Below, piece after piece: positions 43,399-54,473 of a DNA stretch of 64,000 nt. Below the pieces are notes generated by a model, which was not told the origin of the DNA, ran no database searches, and saw only the letters and a list, made by a program, of their open reading frames with translations. Within the stretch, counting starts at the first letter, position 1. Each line of letters opens with the position of its first letter. Location: positions 198,614-262,613 of the forward strand of contig NW_011887300.1 in NCBI RefSeq assembly GCF_000151315.2, in the 5' to 3' direction. Position numbers and translations under genes: made by a program. The stretch is from Capsaspora owczarzaki ATCC 30864 (Eukaryota > Opisthokonta > Filasterea).

Positions 43399-46235
43399 CT
43401 ATCGTCGGAGGGAGGCGAGATTGTGGAGCCGAATGAACTCGTTGCGGTTGGATCGGAGCGTCTTCATGGCCTTCCAGTGGAGTTGGGTGGCGCGCTCGCC
43501 GTCGCCGAGCTCGGTCGCAAGCTGAATCGCCTGCAGCCACACATCTAGCGATTTGTGTTTTTGTTTCACATCTAGTCGCCCCAACAAAAACACAACAGGA
43601 AAACAAATCAGCAAATTCGTTCGTGATGACGCTCCCAAACACAACAACTCAGCCACAACGCAGCCTCAACGCACCGTGATGATGGGCGCCGTGGACTCGA
43701 CAGGCGCGGTCAAACAGCGACCACATGCGAGCAGCATCCAGCACTGGTCGCTCAAGCTCGAGCCGCAAGATGCATTGATAGACGTCAAAGTTGGCAGTCC
43801 AGCCGAGCTGGGTGAATAGGCTGTCTCAGACAAAAGCAATGAATTTCCCGTCAATCAACATTGTCTGAGCAACTTTGAAGGGGTGGCAGAGCTACGAAAT
43901 CGCAGCGCTTACAAGTCGACAGCAGCATTCAAGATCAGCGGGTCGGATCGTGTGCCGCACCACCGAAGATAGGTGCAGGCGAGCTCGTTGCAGCCTGGTC
44001 GAGTCTTTCGCAGCGCGCTCTGCCAGAGGATTGAAAAGCATGAGCCATCATCATCATCATCATCACATGTAGCCCAACAACCGCCAAGCGCTCAATACCT
44101 GGAACACTTGAACAATGTCTGCCGTGCTGCCCTGGAGCGATTCCAATGCATCCACATGAAGCAGCGCCAGCTCGTTGGCATTCTTGTCACCAACACTCGA
44201 CTCGGCGCGCTCAAAGAGACGCTTGACTTGGTCACTGGAAGCTGTACGAGCATTGACACCCATTAGGCAAAGATGAGCCCAAAAACACTGAACGCGATCA
44301 ACTCCACTACCCAACTCGACTTACCACTTCGGTGGTGGCGGATGTAAAGCGATACATACTGCCGCCATGATGACACCTCTTGCGGGAACTTGACGGTCGC
44401 TTGCTCGAGCACGTGCAACGCTTCGGTGGCCTTGTCCAGAGCCAGGAGCACGGCTGCCCAAACCTCAAACAGCGCCGCAGAGGCAAAGCCACGCTCGACA
44501 GACGACGAGCAGAGCGTGAGCAGCACATTGAGCAGCACGTCGCGAGCCTCGCCAGTGGACATGGCAATCCGTTGGCGCAACAATTGGGCAAACAAAACAC
44601 CGACCGCTGCTGGTGCCTCTGCCTTGGTCAGGCCATTCTCGAACGTGGCACAGGCGAGCTGCTCCTCGGGTGAAAGAGATGTGTATGCAGAGAGCACTGC
44701 GGGTGTGGCAGCACTCTTCCCACGTTGCTGGCCTTTGGCCGGGGTTGTGGAGGAAATGCCAGCAGACAAGAGTTGCCCAGGAACAGGAGCGAGGCCGTCG
44801 ATGCAGCGCTGCGCCAAGACCGCCCATGTCTGCGGTGCATGCGGCAGATCGGCGAGTAGAGATGCGTGCACATCGTCAATACCATCGGCAACATTGTGAA
44901 ATTTGCTGTAAATGTCGACAAACTCGAGTCGAAAGTCGATATCGTCCTTGATGGCCTTGACGGCGTTTGCGTACACAATCTTTGGGATGGTGTTGCTAGT
45001 AATGGAAGCAAGGGCATTGGGCGTGGCAGCCGACTTTGAGGTCGCAGCCGGCTTGGCGGCCAACGTGCGCTCCAACGCGCTGGCAGCATCCGTCTCTTCG
45101 TCGTCATCCTCTGCCATGGTGTCAAACGACATGAAGTCTTCGGAGGTGGTCATGGCAAGCCTCGGATCCTTCACCAGTGGTCCATCCGCTTGCTCTTCGG
45201 GAAGCTGCTCGAGCGCGACGCCTTCCTCGCCGTCGTTGTCGTCGATATCGAGCTCATCATCCTGCCCCTTTTGCTGTTGCTTGGATTTGCTGCTCTTCTT
45301 CTTGTTAGACGCAGACACGCTGCTTGGCTCCATCATGAGAATGGCCTGGCGCGCGCGAATCTTTTCGGCAAACAAGAGCTCGAGACGAAAGTACTCCCGC
45401 CAAAGCAGCTTGGACGCGTCGTTCATGCGCAACCCGCGCTGCAAGAGCACGCGCGCCGCAGTCACGTTCGAATTGTCGTCAAACTCGTGCTTGGCAGCCA
45501 TGACCCAGAGTCGCTCTTGCTGCGGGTGCGAGCGGAGCGCCATGGCAATCGCCTTTCCCAGCAGCTTGCTGCTCGACGTCTTCCTGCAAAAGTCAAAGTA
45601 CTCGAGCCACAGCTGCATGTCACTGCGGAACTTGCGCAGCGCCTTGTGGAAGATAAAGTGGACGCGACGCACAATGGCAAAGTCGCTTGGAGCGTTTGTT
45701 CGTGTGATGCCCAATCGAACCTTGCGTTGCTTTCTGTCCAATCCAAGTGTGATTGCCATTCCAGTGAGTGAAAAGGACTAGTGACGCTTTAGCAAACTCT
45801 ACTCCCAGCGATGCGGGGCGGTGCGTGTTGCGCATCGAGTGGAGCAGCGAGCGAGCAACGACGGGACCATGTGGAACAAAGGTCAGTCCCCTGGGTCCAT
45901 TGTTGCGACATCCCTTCCACGCACCGCCTTCAGCTCGGACCACTTGACTTCGACTTGTTGAGCACGGCGTCGCAACTTTGGTTTTTGGGAGGAGGGTGGG
46001 GATGGTGGGGGGTGGGTTGGTGTGTGACAAACCTGAGCTCCTCGAGGCCGAGCTCGAACGCAATGTAGCGCAGGTAGTCGACCTTCTGTGTGATGCGCCT
46101 GCGGAGTGCATATTCAAACTGGGTGCGCTTCTTGACGACCATCTTGACCTCGGCGGAGGTCAGCAGGCCCTTGCGCTCGAGGTCCTCCAGCTCGGGGACC
46201 ATCTGCTCGAGCTGCTGCTGCACTGCTTCCGCCAT
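43399..46235 (-). CDS. UTP6: UTP6, U3 snoRNP / small-subunit processome HAT-repeat protein
   Basis: Six exons (46235-46033, 45733-44325, 44241-44099, 44019-43913, 43820-43675, 43544-43399) in consistent phase encode 717 residues. The N-terminus matches UTP6 closely: MAEAVQQQLEQMVPELEDLE, then RKGLLTSAEVKMVVKKRTQF and YALRRR. HAT repeats follow (SDMQLWLEYFDFCRKTSSSK, LWVMAAKHEFDDNSN, LLWREYFRLELLFAEK). An acidic, Ser/Lys-rich insertion of about 100 residues (45060-45330 region) separates N- and C-terminal HAT arrays. The end contains DVWLQAIQLATELGDGERAT. UTP6 acts in early 18S rRNA maturation in the nucleolus. It is divergent from TMF1 across 278 bases. Confidence 0.92.
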
Positions 46236-46513
46236 GATTGAAGCAAAAGAAGGATGGTACTGGAGTAGAAATCAATAAGGACTGCAATAATAATAAAGTG
46301 TAGTGGGTAGGCTAGTTGATCATAGTGTACTGCGTGATTGAATGGCTCGGCTACAGTACATGCGTTCTCAGAATCTGAGCCTTTTTCAAGCCTTCCACTG
46401 GGATTTGTTCGCCCTTTGTCCTCACGTTCCAACCCGCCTTGTACTCACCTGATTTTAGATCTCCAGTCTTTTTATATTTCTGAGCTGTGTCTGAGCTGTT
46501 TTTCTGAGCAACG
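46236..46513. promoter_or_regulatory. Divergent promoter region between UTP6 and TMF1
   Basis: The start codons of two conserved genes point away from each other across 278 bases. An AT-rich patch (AATAATAATAAAGTG, 46287-46301) lies nearer UTP6. No defined element is recognised. Confidence 0.4.
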
Positions 46514-49500
46514 ATGGCTTGGTTTAGCTCGGCCAACTTTACCGAGCTGGCCAAGACGGCCATATCGCAGGCGCAGAAGAGCATCGACCGCGCGCTCGAC
46601 ATTAAAGAGGAAGACACGCTGCCGTTGCCAGTGCTGGCTGCCCAGCGTGCTGCTGCTGCGAGTGCGGCGGCTCAGCAGGCAGCAGCGAACGCGCTCCTCA
46701 AGGATGGCGAGGGTGAAGCGGGTGAAGACGGCCTCGATGACGACGACGACGACCACCACCTCGCAGCACTCTTGCAGAATGGCAGTACGAGTCATGGCGA
46801 TCGTCATGAGACGAACAGCGATGGGACGGGTGCCGTACCAGTGAGAACGGGCGCTGCTGCCGACGCGGCAACCAGCTCAGCGCGAGCGAGTCCAACTGCA
46901 CAAGACACGGCTCCTGCGACGCTTGCTGCTATGACTACTGCTGCTGATGATGAGACTACTGGCACTGGGCTTGCAGCAGGCAGGCTGGCTCAGTCCGCAG
47001 CAGTAGACGCAGCGGCATCCTCGCTCGCGTCGAAGGCCAGCGTTTCGCCTACGCCGACGCCGAGCAGCACTTCCACTGCAGGCAATGCTGCTATTGCTGC
47101 TGGAACTACGTCACCAGAGCAGTCTGGCTGGTCATCGGGCGGATTCACAAACCCGTTCGCCTCGTTCAGTCTTGCTCCCAAAGCGACAGCGACCTCAAGT
47201 ACCACAAGTAACTCGCTCGAATCTATGGCTCCACAAGCACCAGTCTCGTCATCAGCATTGCTGTCCAAGCCAGAAGAGCCTAAGGAAGGTGCTCCTCCAA
47301 TTGCCACGTTCGAAGCGGACGTCTCAACGCTGCCAGAGTCGTCGACGGCCGCGCCGATCGCAATCCAAACAGCAGACATCACTACCGATGCAACAGCTGC
47401 CAACGAAGCGCACCCTACTGACGCTCCTCAGCTGACAGGCGAGGACGATTCACTGGGGAACACGACCGTATACACCTCCGCCAACACAACCGTCTCCGAC
47501 CCTTCCTCTCAACCCGAAACGACGCGATTGCTACGCGTTATTAGTGAGCGGGAGCGCAAGCTTGTATCGTTATCCATCGAGCACACGCAACTGCTGGAAG
47601 CGCACGACCTGCTCAAGTCCGAGCACGACCAGGTTCGAAAAGAATTGGCCAGCGCAATGACCGCAGCTCCAAGCTCTGGGGGCTCGCGCAAAGAGGAGGA
47701 ATTGCTTGCTGCCATTCGCGAAAAGGAAGTGCAAATATCGGAACTATTAGCCGAAGGTACGAGACCCATGATGGCTGCTTTTTGTGCTTGTGCTTTCACT
47801 TGAAAAACAGTCACTCACACTCGTTCTTGTCTTGTCTCTGTTGTTGGCAGGTGAAAAACTGTCCAAACGAGAGCTAGTTTTGAACACCAACATCAAAAAG
47901 CTGAATGCCAAGTGCAAGGCGGCGGAAACCGAAACCACCGCTGCCAAAGGGCAGGTGGCTGAATTAGAAAGCGTTCTCACCACGCTACGCACTCAAGTAG
48001 TGGAATTGCAACGCAAAGAAATTGATTATCAAGGTGAGCGAGTCATGTTGTCACGATCGCGGTGGTCCTTGTTTGGCGCAGAGCTCTGACCCGGTTTTTG
48101 CTCTCAATCCACAGATTCCCTCGCCAAGGTGAACACGCTGTCAGATGCGCAGGGCAAGGAGGCACATGCGCTGAGAAAGGACTTGGAGAAGGCGCGCGAA
48201 GAAAATGCCGGCATCAAGGCCACCCTGGATAAATCGTTCAAAGAGCTGACGGACTTGAGAAAGGCGAATGCTGCGTCTGCCAAAGCTGTGCAAGAAGCCA
48301 GTTTTACCGCCGAGATTAATGCCAAGGTTGGTGCTTGTTTTTGGTGTGTTTGTCTAGCTCGCAGATAGTTTTGGTTTTTGTTGCTGATTGCCAATATCTC
48401 ACCTTGATAGGAGGAACTCAAGGCCCTGCTTGAGCGACAGCGGACGGAGTCTGCTACTGCATACGAAACCCTGCAACAGCAGATTGTAGACCTGCAGGCG
48501 TCGATTGTGCGCGGTGAGCAACAAGCCCAGCGAAAGGAAGACTCGCTGCGAAGAGAAATCGACGACTTGCACGATCAGCTTCGCGTCGCGGAAACGCGCA
48601 ATCAGGAGCTCACCGACAGCGTGACTCAAGCAACACGGCCCCTCCTGCGCCAGATCGAGACCTTGCGAAATGCGCAATCGAGTCAATTGGCATCCTGGGA
48701 AGCCGTTGAGCAAACCCTTACAATGCGTTTGGATGAAGGTAAACCATCTTTCACGTAGTGTCGGCTCTCATTGTTCGCTTCGCTCATCCTCGTGACTCCT
48801 TTTTTTTTCGTTTGTCTGCCAATCTTGACAGTTCAACTCTTGCTGAGCCAAACATCCGAGCGCGAACGCCTCGCCAACGCAAAGGCGTCGGAACTCGCTC
48901 AGCAACTGGGCAACCTGGAGGCGCAGCTGTCGGCCGAGCGCCAAGCCCGATCCAAGGTGCAAGCCCAGCTGGACGTCTTGCGCGAGCGGCATGCCACGCT
49001 TGAGCTCGACGCGACCCGTGCAGAAGCTGCGTTGGACGCTGTGCGGACGTCTCAGCAAACCGAGCTCGAGTCCTTGCGAGCAGAGAAGGTGTCGCTTCGC
49101 CTGCAAATCACGACCATGGAGACGCGTGTTGACGCAGAGTCCAAGCGCGCCGACATGCTCAAGGAAGCGCTCGAGCGCAAGGAGCTGGAAGTCACCAAAC
49201 TGTCGAGCGAAGCCGGCGCTGGACTGCACCACTCGTCTTCCAGCGTCTCCATCAATGGCATGGACACGGATGCTACCGGTGCAGCCAATGGACGCTCTGT
49301 GGATGCAGGCTGGGCGCGGACGCGCCGCAGCCAGCAGCACGGATCTGCCCCCGCGACTCCTGGTTTGCCCATGGCCAGCGCTGCTGCTGCTGCAGACTGG
49401 ATTGCGGGCCTCAGCGCCACCGGCGCCTCGCCTCTCGTGATTGATCAGTTCAAATCCATCCTGCGCCAGCGCGACGGCGAGGTTGCTGGACTTCAGCGCC

Positions 49501-49835
49501 AGCTGGAAGGTCTGACGCGCACGCAGCAAGTGATGGCGGATCAGTTGGTGGAGATGCAGAGCTCGAATGACGAGCTCGCAACCCAGCTCTCGTCGCAAAG
49601 CCAGGCTGGCACTGCTTCGCACCAGGCATATCGCGAGCTCGAGCAGCGGTACAATGCGCTTCTTGTCCTGTACGGCGAACGGGCCGAAGAGGCGCAAGAG
49701 TTGAAACTCGATCTGCTGGACGTCAAATCCCTCTATCGCGCGCAAATACAAGAGCTCGTGGCTCGTATCGAGTCCTTGTCTGGGACTTCTCACAGTGGGG
49801 CACTCGGTGTGAGCGATGCTGGCGCTGCGCCGTGA
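46514..49835 (+). CDS. TMF1: TMF1-type golgin (TATA element modulatory factor / ARA160)
   Basis: Five exons (46514-47756, 47851-48033, 48115-48326, 48411-48738, 48832-49835) in consistent phase encode 989 residues. The N-terminus MAWFSSANFTELAKTAISQA then QKSIDRALDI is the conserved TMF1 vesicle-capture motif. A long Ala/Ser/Thr linker follows, then continuous coiled coil from about residue 335. The C-terminal Rab6-binding segment reads LEQRYNALLVLYGERAEEAQ then ELKLDLLDVKSLYRAQIQEL, the TMF1 family signature. TMF1 tethers transport vesicles at the Golgi. An A20 tract begins directly after the stop codon region. Confidence 0.92.
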
Positions 49836-50470
49836 AAGCAAAAAAAAAAAAAAAAAAAAAAAACGAAGAGTTTTTGTCAGTTTTGTGATTTGTTGTACTC
49901 TAATATATTCAGCTGCTGTTATTATTTTACGACAGTGATTCCACTCTCTTGTATGATTTCTGTCGTTGAGTGATGTGCAGCGGCCGGGGCGATGAAGAAA
50001 AAGCAGAGCGAGAAAAAAAAAAAAAAAAAAAAAGAGCAAAAAAAAATACGCGCGAACGGGAATTTGCATCCCGGCTGCCAACGTGGGAGGTTGGAGTCCT
50101 ACTACTAGACCATTCAAAAATGTCAACGGGGCACAACGGTACTCGATTCAACGACGGAGGTCATGGATCTGGGAAACGAGATTGAGTGTTCTGGGTGCAC
50201 TCAAGAGGTGCGAGATAATGTTCGCTTTGCTGAGGCATGTTCATTGGTGCGAGGGTGATGCACGAATTGGCTGAAATCACCACAAAACCAAATTGCCAGC
50301 TCGTCAACCTGCTTTGCGAGCCCTTCCGACCCCATTTCCATGGTGCCACAAGTTTGAAAATATTGATTTTTGATTCTTGGAGTGTCTGGACAGGTCCGGG
50401 GCGCGTGTACGGCTGGATTTGAAGAATCAGGGATTTGAGAATGATTGAACGGGTTGAAATCACTAGAGTG
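49836..50470. other. Spacer between TMF1 and the DNA transposon
   Basis: It holds A-tracts (about 49842-49863 and 50013-50032), the tRNA-Gly-like sequence, and unassigned sequence up to the left end of the transposon. Short open frames are present but not convincing. Confidence 0.5.
50049..50119 (-). pseudogene. tRNA-Gly(CCC)-like sequence, probably decayed
   Basis: On the minus strand a D-arm region (GGTCTAGTAGTAGGAC), a perfect 5-base anticodon stem CCAAC/GTTGG around the loop CTCCCAC (anticodon CCC with U33 and A37), and a T-arm CGGGA-TGCAAAT-TCCCG are in correct order and spacing. A T-run follows the 3' end, as for RNA polymerase III. The acceptor 3' strand is TTCGCGC, but the 5' strand is TTTTGAA, so only three pairs form. 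The T-loop has G where U55 is expected, and the invariant G53-C61 pair is A-U. It therefore looks like a decayed copy or one with a replaced 5' end. Confidence 0.6.
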
Positions 50471-50663
50471 ACGGTCTCTAAATCCGGATGGCGCCTCCTA
50501 CGGCCTGTGTGCAAGCTTCCGCTCGCGCCTTGCCCCCCTGTGTCAATCAGTGCATCAATACCAATGTGTGGGTGAAGTAGCGGGGCGCTTTGGCCCGAAC
50601 TCATCGCTAGGCACGCGAAAAACGAAAAAATGACGAAAAAGCGGATCCAGCCAAAATCCAATG

Positions 50664-50681
50664 CATCCGGATTAAAATGCA
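50664..50681. repeat. Subterminal direct repeat of the transposon (left copy)
   Basis: CATCCGGATTAAAATGCA is identical to 53704-53721 and in the same orientation. It contains TCCGGAT, also part of the terminal repeat, so it is a candidate transposase-binding site. The right copy overlaps the 5' end of the open transposase frame. Confidence 0.85.
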
Positions 50682-50971
50682 GGTGTTTTTGGGGCCGCCA
50701 CGAGGTTGATCGCAAACGCGCCCTGCGGGCTCTGTGACATCGCCAGCCCGCCTTCCGCGAGCCAAATGCAGTCTACACACGATAGGTGTTATCGTGACCA
50801 AGCGGGCGCGGAGGTGCGGTCGACACGAGCGTGGGAATGGAGGATACGCTCGAACACCACTTTTGCAGCCAATCCATCGTGAGCTCCCGTCCGGCTGCTA
50901 ATCGCTCTTCGAGCTAGATTGATGGAGTATATGACATATCAAACCATTTTATTCAATAAACAATACAAAAA

Positions 50972-51877
50972 TCAGGCAGAGTTTACATTTAGTGCGACGA
51001 ACGGCCGTCGGTGAGCATTTGTTGCTTGTTTGCTCAGGCGAATCACAAGAGATGGTGGATCTTCAACACGAGGACGCTTGTCAAGGTGCTCAGGCGTCGG
51101 GGCAGCATTAGAGGCTAGTTGAGTAGCGGAACTGCGCGTTGGGAGGCGACTTTGGCGCATGCGGGCCACTAGTTCATCGGTAAACTGCACTCCGTCGTAT
51201 GAACCGTCGCTGTCGGACCTTTCAGAGAATGTTCGTTTTGCTGGTGTGATTGCGATCGTTTGCTGGGTCGTCAGGATGGGGAGCGACGGCGAGGGCAGGC
51301 TCTCAGTCGGATTTGCAGCAACAGGCTCTGCAGCCTGCGACAAAACTTGCTCTGATTGACGCAAAGCAATCTGTCGGGCACGAGCGGGAGTTTGAGTACG
51401 AGCAACAGGGGCTCGAGTACGTTTCGGAGTTGAAGCTTGAAGTGCGGCCAGCTCGTTGCGAGCTTGGGCGAGCTCTGCTTCGCGCAAAGGGTCTTGCAAC
51501 TCGGCGGCGGCGGCGAGTTCAGTCTGCAGTGCACTGATTCTCCGTGTCAGAGCAAATTTTGCGTGCTCGGCGGCGGCCTCGGCAGCCATGGTACGTGACC
51601 GGTTCATCAATCGAGTCATCTCCTGCGCAATCTTCGTTTGTTCTTGCAGTTTTTTTGCGTTCGCCCGCTGCATTGCCTCCTCGGTAATCGCCAGATACGC
51701 GCCTTTCGTATGCTTGTGCTTGTAGGTAGTGCTGGTTTGAATTGCGAGGGAATAGGAAGCACGCTGCACGATATCGTCGACGGTGATGGGGACGCTCAGC
51801 AACTCGCGAAGTTTGCCAACGTGACTGAGTGCATCTCGTTCTAGTGTTAGGGATTGAGTTTGCCCTCCCAAAACCAA
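50972..51877 (-). CDS. Second frame of the pogo-like element, coiled-coil protein
   Basis: An open minus-strand frame of about 300 residues lies just downstream of the transposase and inside the terminal repeats. It encodes helical, Ala/Glu/Gln/Arg-rich sequence (ERDALSHVGKLRELLSVPIT, then a long Ala-rich coiled coil) and a basic Ser/Thr/Pro tail. There is no ATG at its upstream end (the frame opens at a TTG), so it may be a 3' exon of the transposase transcript or start internally. GT and AG signals near 51895-51950 allow splicing, but the simple junction gives a different frame. I do not recognise a domain. Confidence 0.45.
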   Translation of the reverse strand: MVLGGQTQSLTLERDALSHVGKLRELLSVPITVDDIVQRASYSLAIQTSTTYKHKHTKGAYLAITEEAMQRANAKKLQEQTKIAQEMTRLMNRSRTMAAEAAAEHAKFALTRRISALQTELAAAAELQDPLREAELAQARNELAALQASTPKRTRAPVARTQTPARARQIALRQSEQVLSQAAEPVAANPTESLPSPSLPILTTQQTIAITPAKRTFSERSDSDGSYDGVQFTDELVARMRQSRLPTRSSATQLASNAAPTPEHLDKRPRVEDPPSLVIRLSKQATNAHRRPFVALNVNSA

Positions 51878-51898
51878 CTGACCTAAAAAGGTACAATG

Positions 51899-53626
51899 TC
51901 AACTCGTCGAAGTTGACATGGGCAAATTGGTTAGATACCTAACATCTAGCGCCTCGGAACTGGGACCAGCTGCAAGTTCAACATCGGCATCGTCGAGGAT
52001 TAGGCGAGCCTTCTTGAATATCAAACGCACCGGCGAAAGCGAGGGAGCAGGGTCTGGGACGCTGGCATACCCGCTCTCCACCGAGGGCAAAGGCGGTGTG
52101 GGGTGGGATATCTCGGCACTCTCGACGACGGGCAGCGTTGGAGTCGACAGGAGATTGGGGACGCTCGCCGTGTCTGTGGGCGTTGCAGAAACTGGCTGGA
52201 CGGGCGCAGCCAAGGCCTCTTTTCCTATGAGTGATTCAGTTCTGCTCGCATGGTCCGGGCTCACCACCCACTCGCAGTATGCATTCTTGTCCAAAGGCCA
52301 GATTCCAGTCTTTTTAAATCCAGCAGTGATGACGGCTGTATTTTGCGAAATCTTGTACCACGCATTCAGAGCGCAATGCACTCGCATTTGGTCGTCCGAG
52401 GCAAAGACGCCAGCTGCAATCGCGCTCGCATACTCTGCTTGTAACTGACGCTTGAAGTAGCCAAACACAGTGCGATCGAGTGGCTGAGTCTCAGTGCTCG
52501 TGTGCGCGGGCAAGACAAGAATCTGAATTTGATCGTAGAAAAACTCGGCCACCAAATCGTGCTCGAGGCTGTGCGTGGATGAGCCATCCATGATCAAAAG
52601 CAGTGGGCCTGACGGGTGTCTTTCTCGCATGCAGCTTCGCCACTCGCGCAGATAAGTTTTGAACAAGTCTGAGGTCATGTACCCCTTCTCGGTCGTTGCG
52701 GTAGAGCAGGCGTCAATGGGAACGTGTTGGCAAACCGTCGCGACGTTCGTACCCTTCGTAAAAATCAGCATGGGAGGGAGCGGCGCAGTTCCATCGGCAC
52801 ACACCAAGAAGACGCCGGTGATGTGCCGTCCGAGGCTGTTGTTGTGCCCACCGCCAACGAGCGCGACACGACCCCACGATGCCCCTAATACAGTCGATCC
52901 CTTGACGCGAGAAGAAATCTCGCTCTCGTCAAAGTTGCTGACGCGGCTCGGCTCGACGGTAAGGAGAGGATGTTGATCGTAGGCCTGTTTGAGTTGAGTC
53001 GGGAGAGTCCCGAGATTGTCGGGTGTCAGCGCTGCAGCCCGGCACACTTCCAGCACACGGCCCTTTCGAAGCCTGACGCGTCCCTTCGCTCGCTTCAAAA
53101 AGGTGGCCCACCAGGACCGGCTAGGCGTGTCTTGGACAAACGCCCGCCTTGGTGAGCCGTCGAAAGAAGTTGTTTCAGAACACGGTTTCAAGTACTTGGC
53201 GGCCTGCGCTTTCGTCAGACAGCATGACGCGCGAGCAAACGCTTCCAATAAATTGATAATTGCATCAACTTCGTGATCGGTAAAGATGGGTGGTCGGCCT
53301 TTCGTGCGGGTGGACCGCGCCAGCTCGATCACTTCATCCAGCGTTCCAGACTGAATCAGTTCGCGGTGGCCCGCGTGGAGTTGAGCCCAGTCACTGACAG
53401 TCGACTTTCCGCACTTGAAGCCAGCCTGCCCCAGCCGCGCGGCGACCTGTTCACATGTCCATTGAAATGGTGTTGTCGTACAACCAGTCGAGAGGGTCAG
53501 CGGACCCGGGGTTAGCAGCTTGAGGGCGATGGCGATGGCGATCGGTCGTCGGTTTTTTCCAGCCGCCTCGGCGAGTCGCCCAAACCACCCCGCGACGATC
53601 GCAGCCACCTCAACAAGACACTCCAT
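51899..53626 (-). CDS. pogo-type DDE transposase
   Basis: About 575 residues from ATG 53626; the frame is open 32 codons further upstream, into the subterminal repeat. An N-terminal helix-turn-helix region (RRPIAIAIALKLLTPG; WTCEQVAARLGQAGFKCGKS) would bind the ends. The DDE_1 catalytic core is complete: NFDESEISSRVKGS (first Asp), LLLIMDGSSTHSLEHDL (second Asp) and ETQPLDRTVFGYFKRQL (third Asp), the DDD spacing of pogo/Tigger elements. KTGIWPLDK is another family signature. The C-terminus is Pro/Ser-rich and acidic. No interruption is seen. It could be catalytically competent. Confidence 0.92.
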   Translation of the reverse strand: MECLVEVAAIVAGWFGRLAEAAGKNRRPIAIAIALKLLTPGPLTLSTGCTTTPFQWTCEQVAARLGQAGFKCGKSTVSDWAQLHAGHRELIQSGTLDEVIELARSTRTKGRPPIFTDHEVDAIINLLEAFARASCCLTKAQAAKYLKPCSETTSFDGSPRRAFVQDTPSRSWWATFLKRAKGRVRLRKGRVLEVCRAAALTPDNLGTLPTQLKQAYDQHPLLTVEPSRVSNFDESEISSRVKGSTVLGASWGRVALVGGGHNNSLGRHITGVFLVCADGTAPLPPMLIFTKGTNVATVCQHVPIDACSTATTEKGYMTSDLFKTYLREWRSCMRERHPSGPLLLIMDGSSTHSLEHDLVAEFFYDQIQILVLPAHTSTETQPLDRTVFGYFKRQLQAEYASAIAAGVFASDDQMRVHCALNAWYKISQNTAVITAGFKKTGIWPLDKNAYCEWVVSPDHASRTESLIGKEALAAPVQPVSATPTDTASVPNLLSTPTLPVVESAEISHPTPPLPSVESGYASVPDPAPSLSPVRLIFKKARLILDDADVELAAGPSSEALDVRYLTNLPMSTSTS

Positions 53627-53760
53627 GTGATAACCAACTCGATTTATGTACAATGGTGAAAGAGCCGAGGCGAAGCGATGAATAGACTGCGAGAAAAACG
53701 CCTCATCCGGATTAAAATGCAACTCTCGAGGTCTGTAATGCGTCCGGATTTAGAGACAGT

Positions 53761-54473
53761 TATCACTACCTCGCCGAGCGCTTGAACTTTGTGACTGACT
53801 TCCGAAAATACGAACCTAACCCTCGAACACCAAAATGACGCTCGTAGGTGGTTGGCAATCGCTATAACAATATATTAATGCTTGACATCTTCGTATTAAT
53901 CTGGCTGGTCAAACAGGACAAGCGATGCAATTCCGCCAGAAACAGCCAAATCTCTGACGACTTGGGAAGCATTCACTCGACGGTACTTGTCACGAATGCA
54001 ATAAAAAATAATATTTACTCATGATTGTGACCATCGGCGGATCCAAGTGAGGTGTATTACAGCTGCTGAGCTTCATCAAACTGACCAATTTGAACGCCGA
54101 CGGTCGATCGGTCGTTCAAAACGAGTCATTGCTCACCGCCGTGCCTGCGGTCTTGATTTTTCCCACAACATACTTGCTGTGATGTCAGTTCACAATCCAG
54201 AGGTATAACGCGCCGACTGCCAGGTCATGCCAGCTCAAATCCCAGCTCATGGCATTTCGTCATGCGCTCAGCGTGATTTATAAAGCGGTCGCTTCCGGCT
54301 CTTCTCAGTCTTCATTCAAAAGACAGCTGATTCTGAGCATTGTTTGCGCTCTTTCTGATGCTTGAGCTTGTGCCCGAAACCAACCCTGTGCCAATCGAAA
54401 TGGTAAAATGCGAAAACTGACAAGTTTTCCAGTCTACTTTTTTTTTTTTTTGTTGGGTTTTATTGTTCAATCC
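53761..54473. other. Intergenic between transposon and aspartyl-tRNA synthetase
   Basis: This 713-base spacer is AT-rich at 53864-53905 (CAATATATTAATGC). A T12 run lies at 54439-54451, just before the synthetase start codon. No coding frame or RNA gene is supported. Confidence 0.5.

Larger units (their letters stand above)
50471..53760 (-). mobile_element. pogo-like (Tc1/mariner superfamily) DNA transposon
   Basis: Terminal inverted repeats of 18 bases match at 17 positions: ACGGTCTCTAAATCCGGA at 50471-50488 and the complement of ACTGTCTCTAAATCCGGA at 53743-53760. The right end is followed by TA, the expected target duplication; the left neighbour is TG, one change from TA. Inside are a minus-strand transposase and a second minus-strand frame. 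An 18-base subterminal motif is repeated near both ends. With an open transposase and near-identical ends, the element looks recent and possibly active. Confidence 0.88.

Noticed and set aside
44040-44072. Run of His codons (HHHHHHH) on the plus strand
   Set aside because: It is a CAT/ATC microsatellite inside a UTP6 intron, not a tag or a gene.
48768-50126. Minus-strand 452-codon frame
   Set aside because: Antisense to the TMF1 C-terminal exon and to A/T tracts; Phe runs come from A-tracts.
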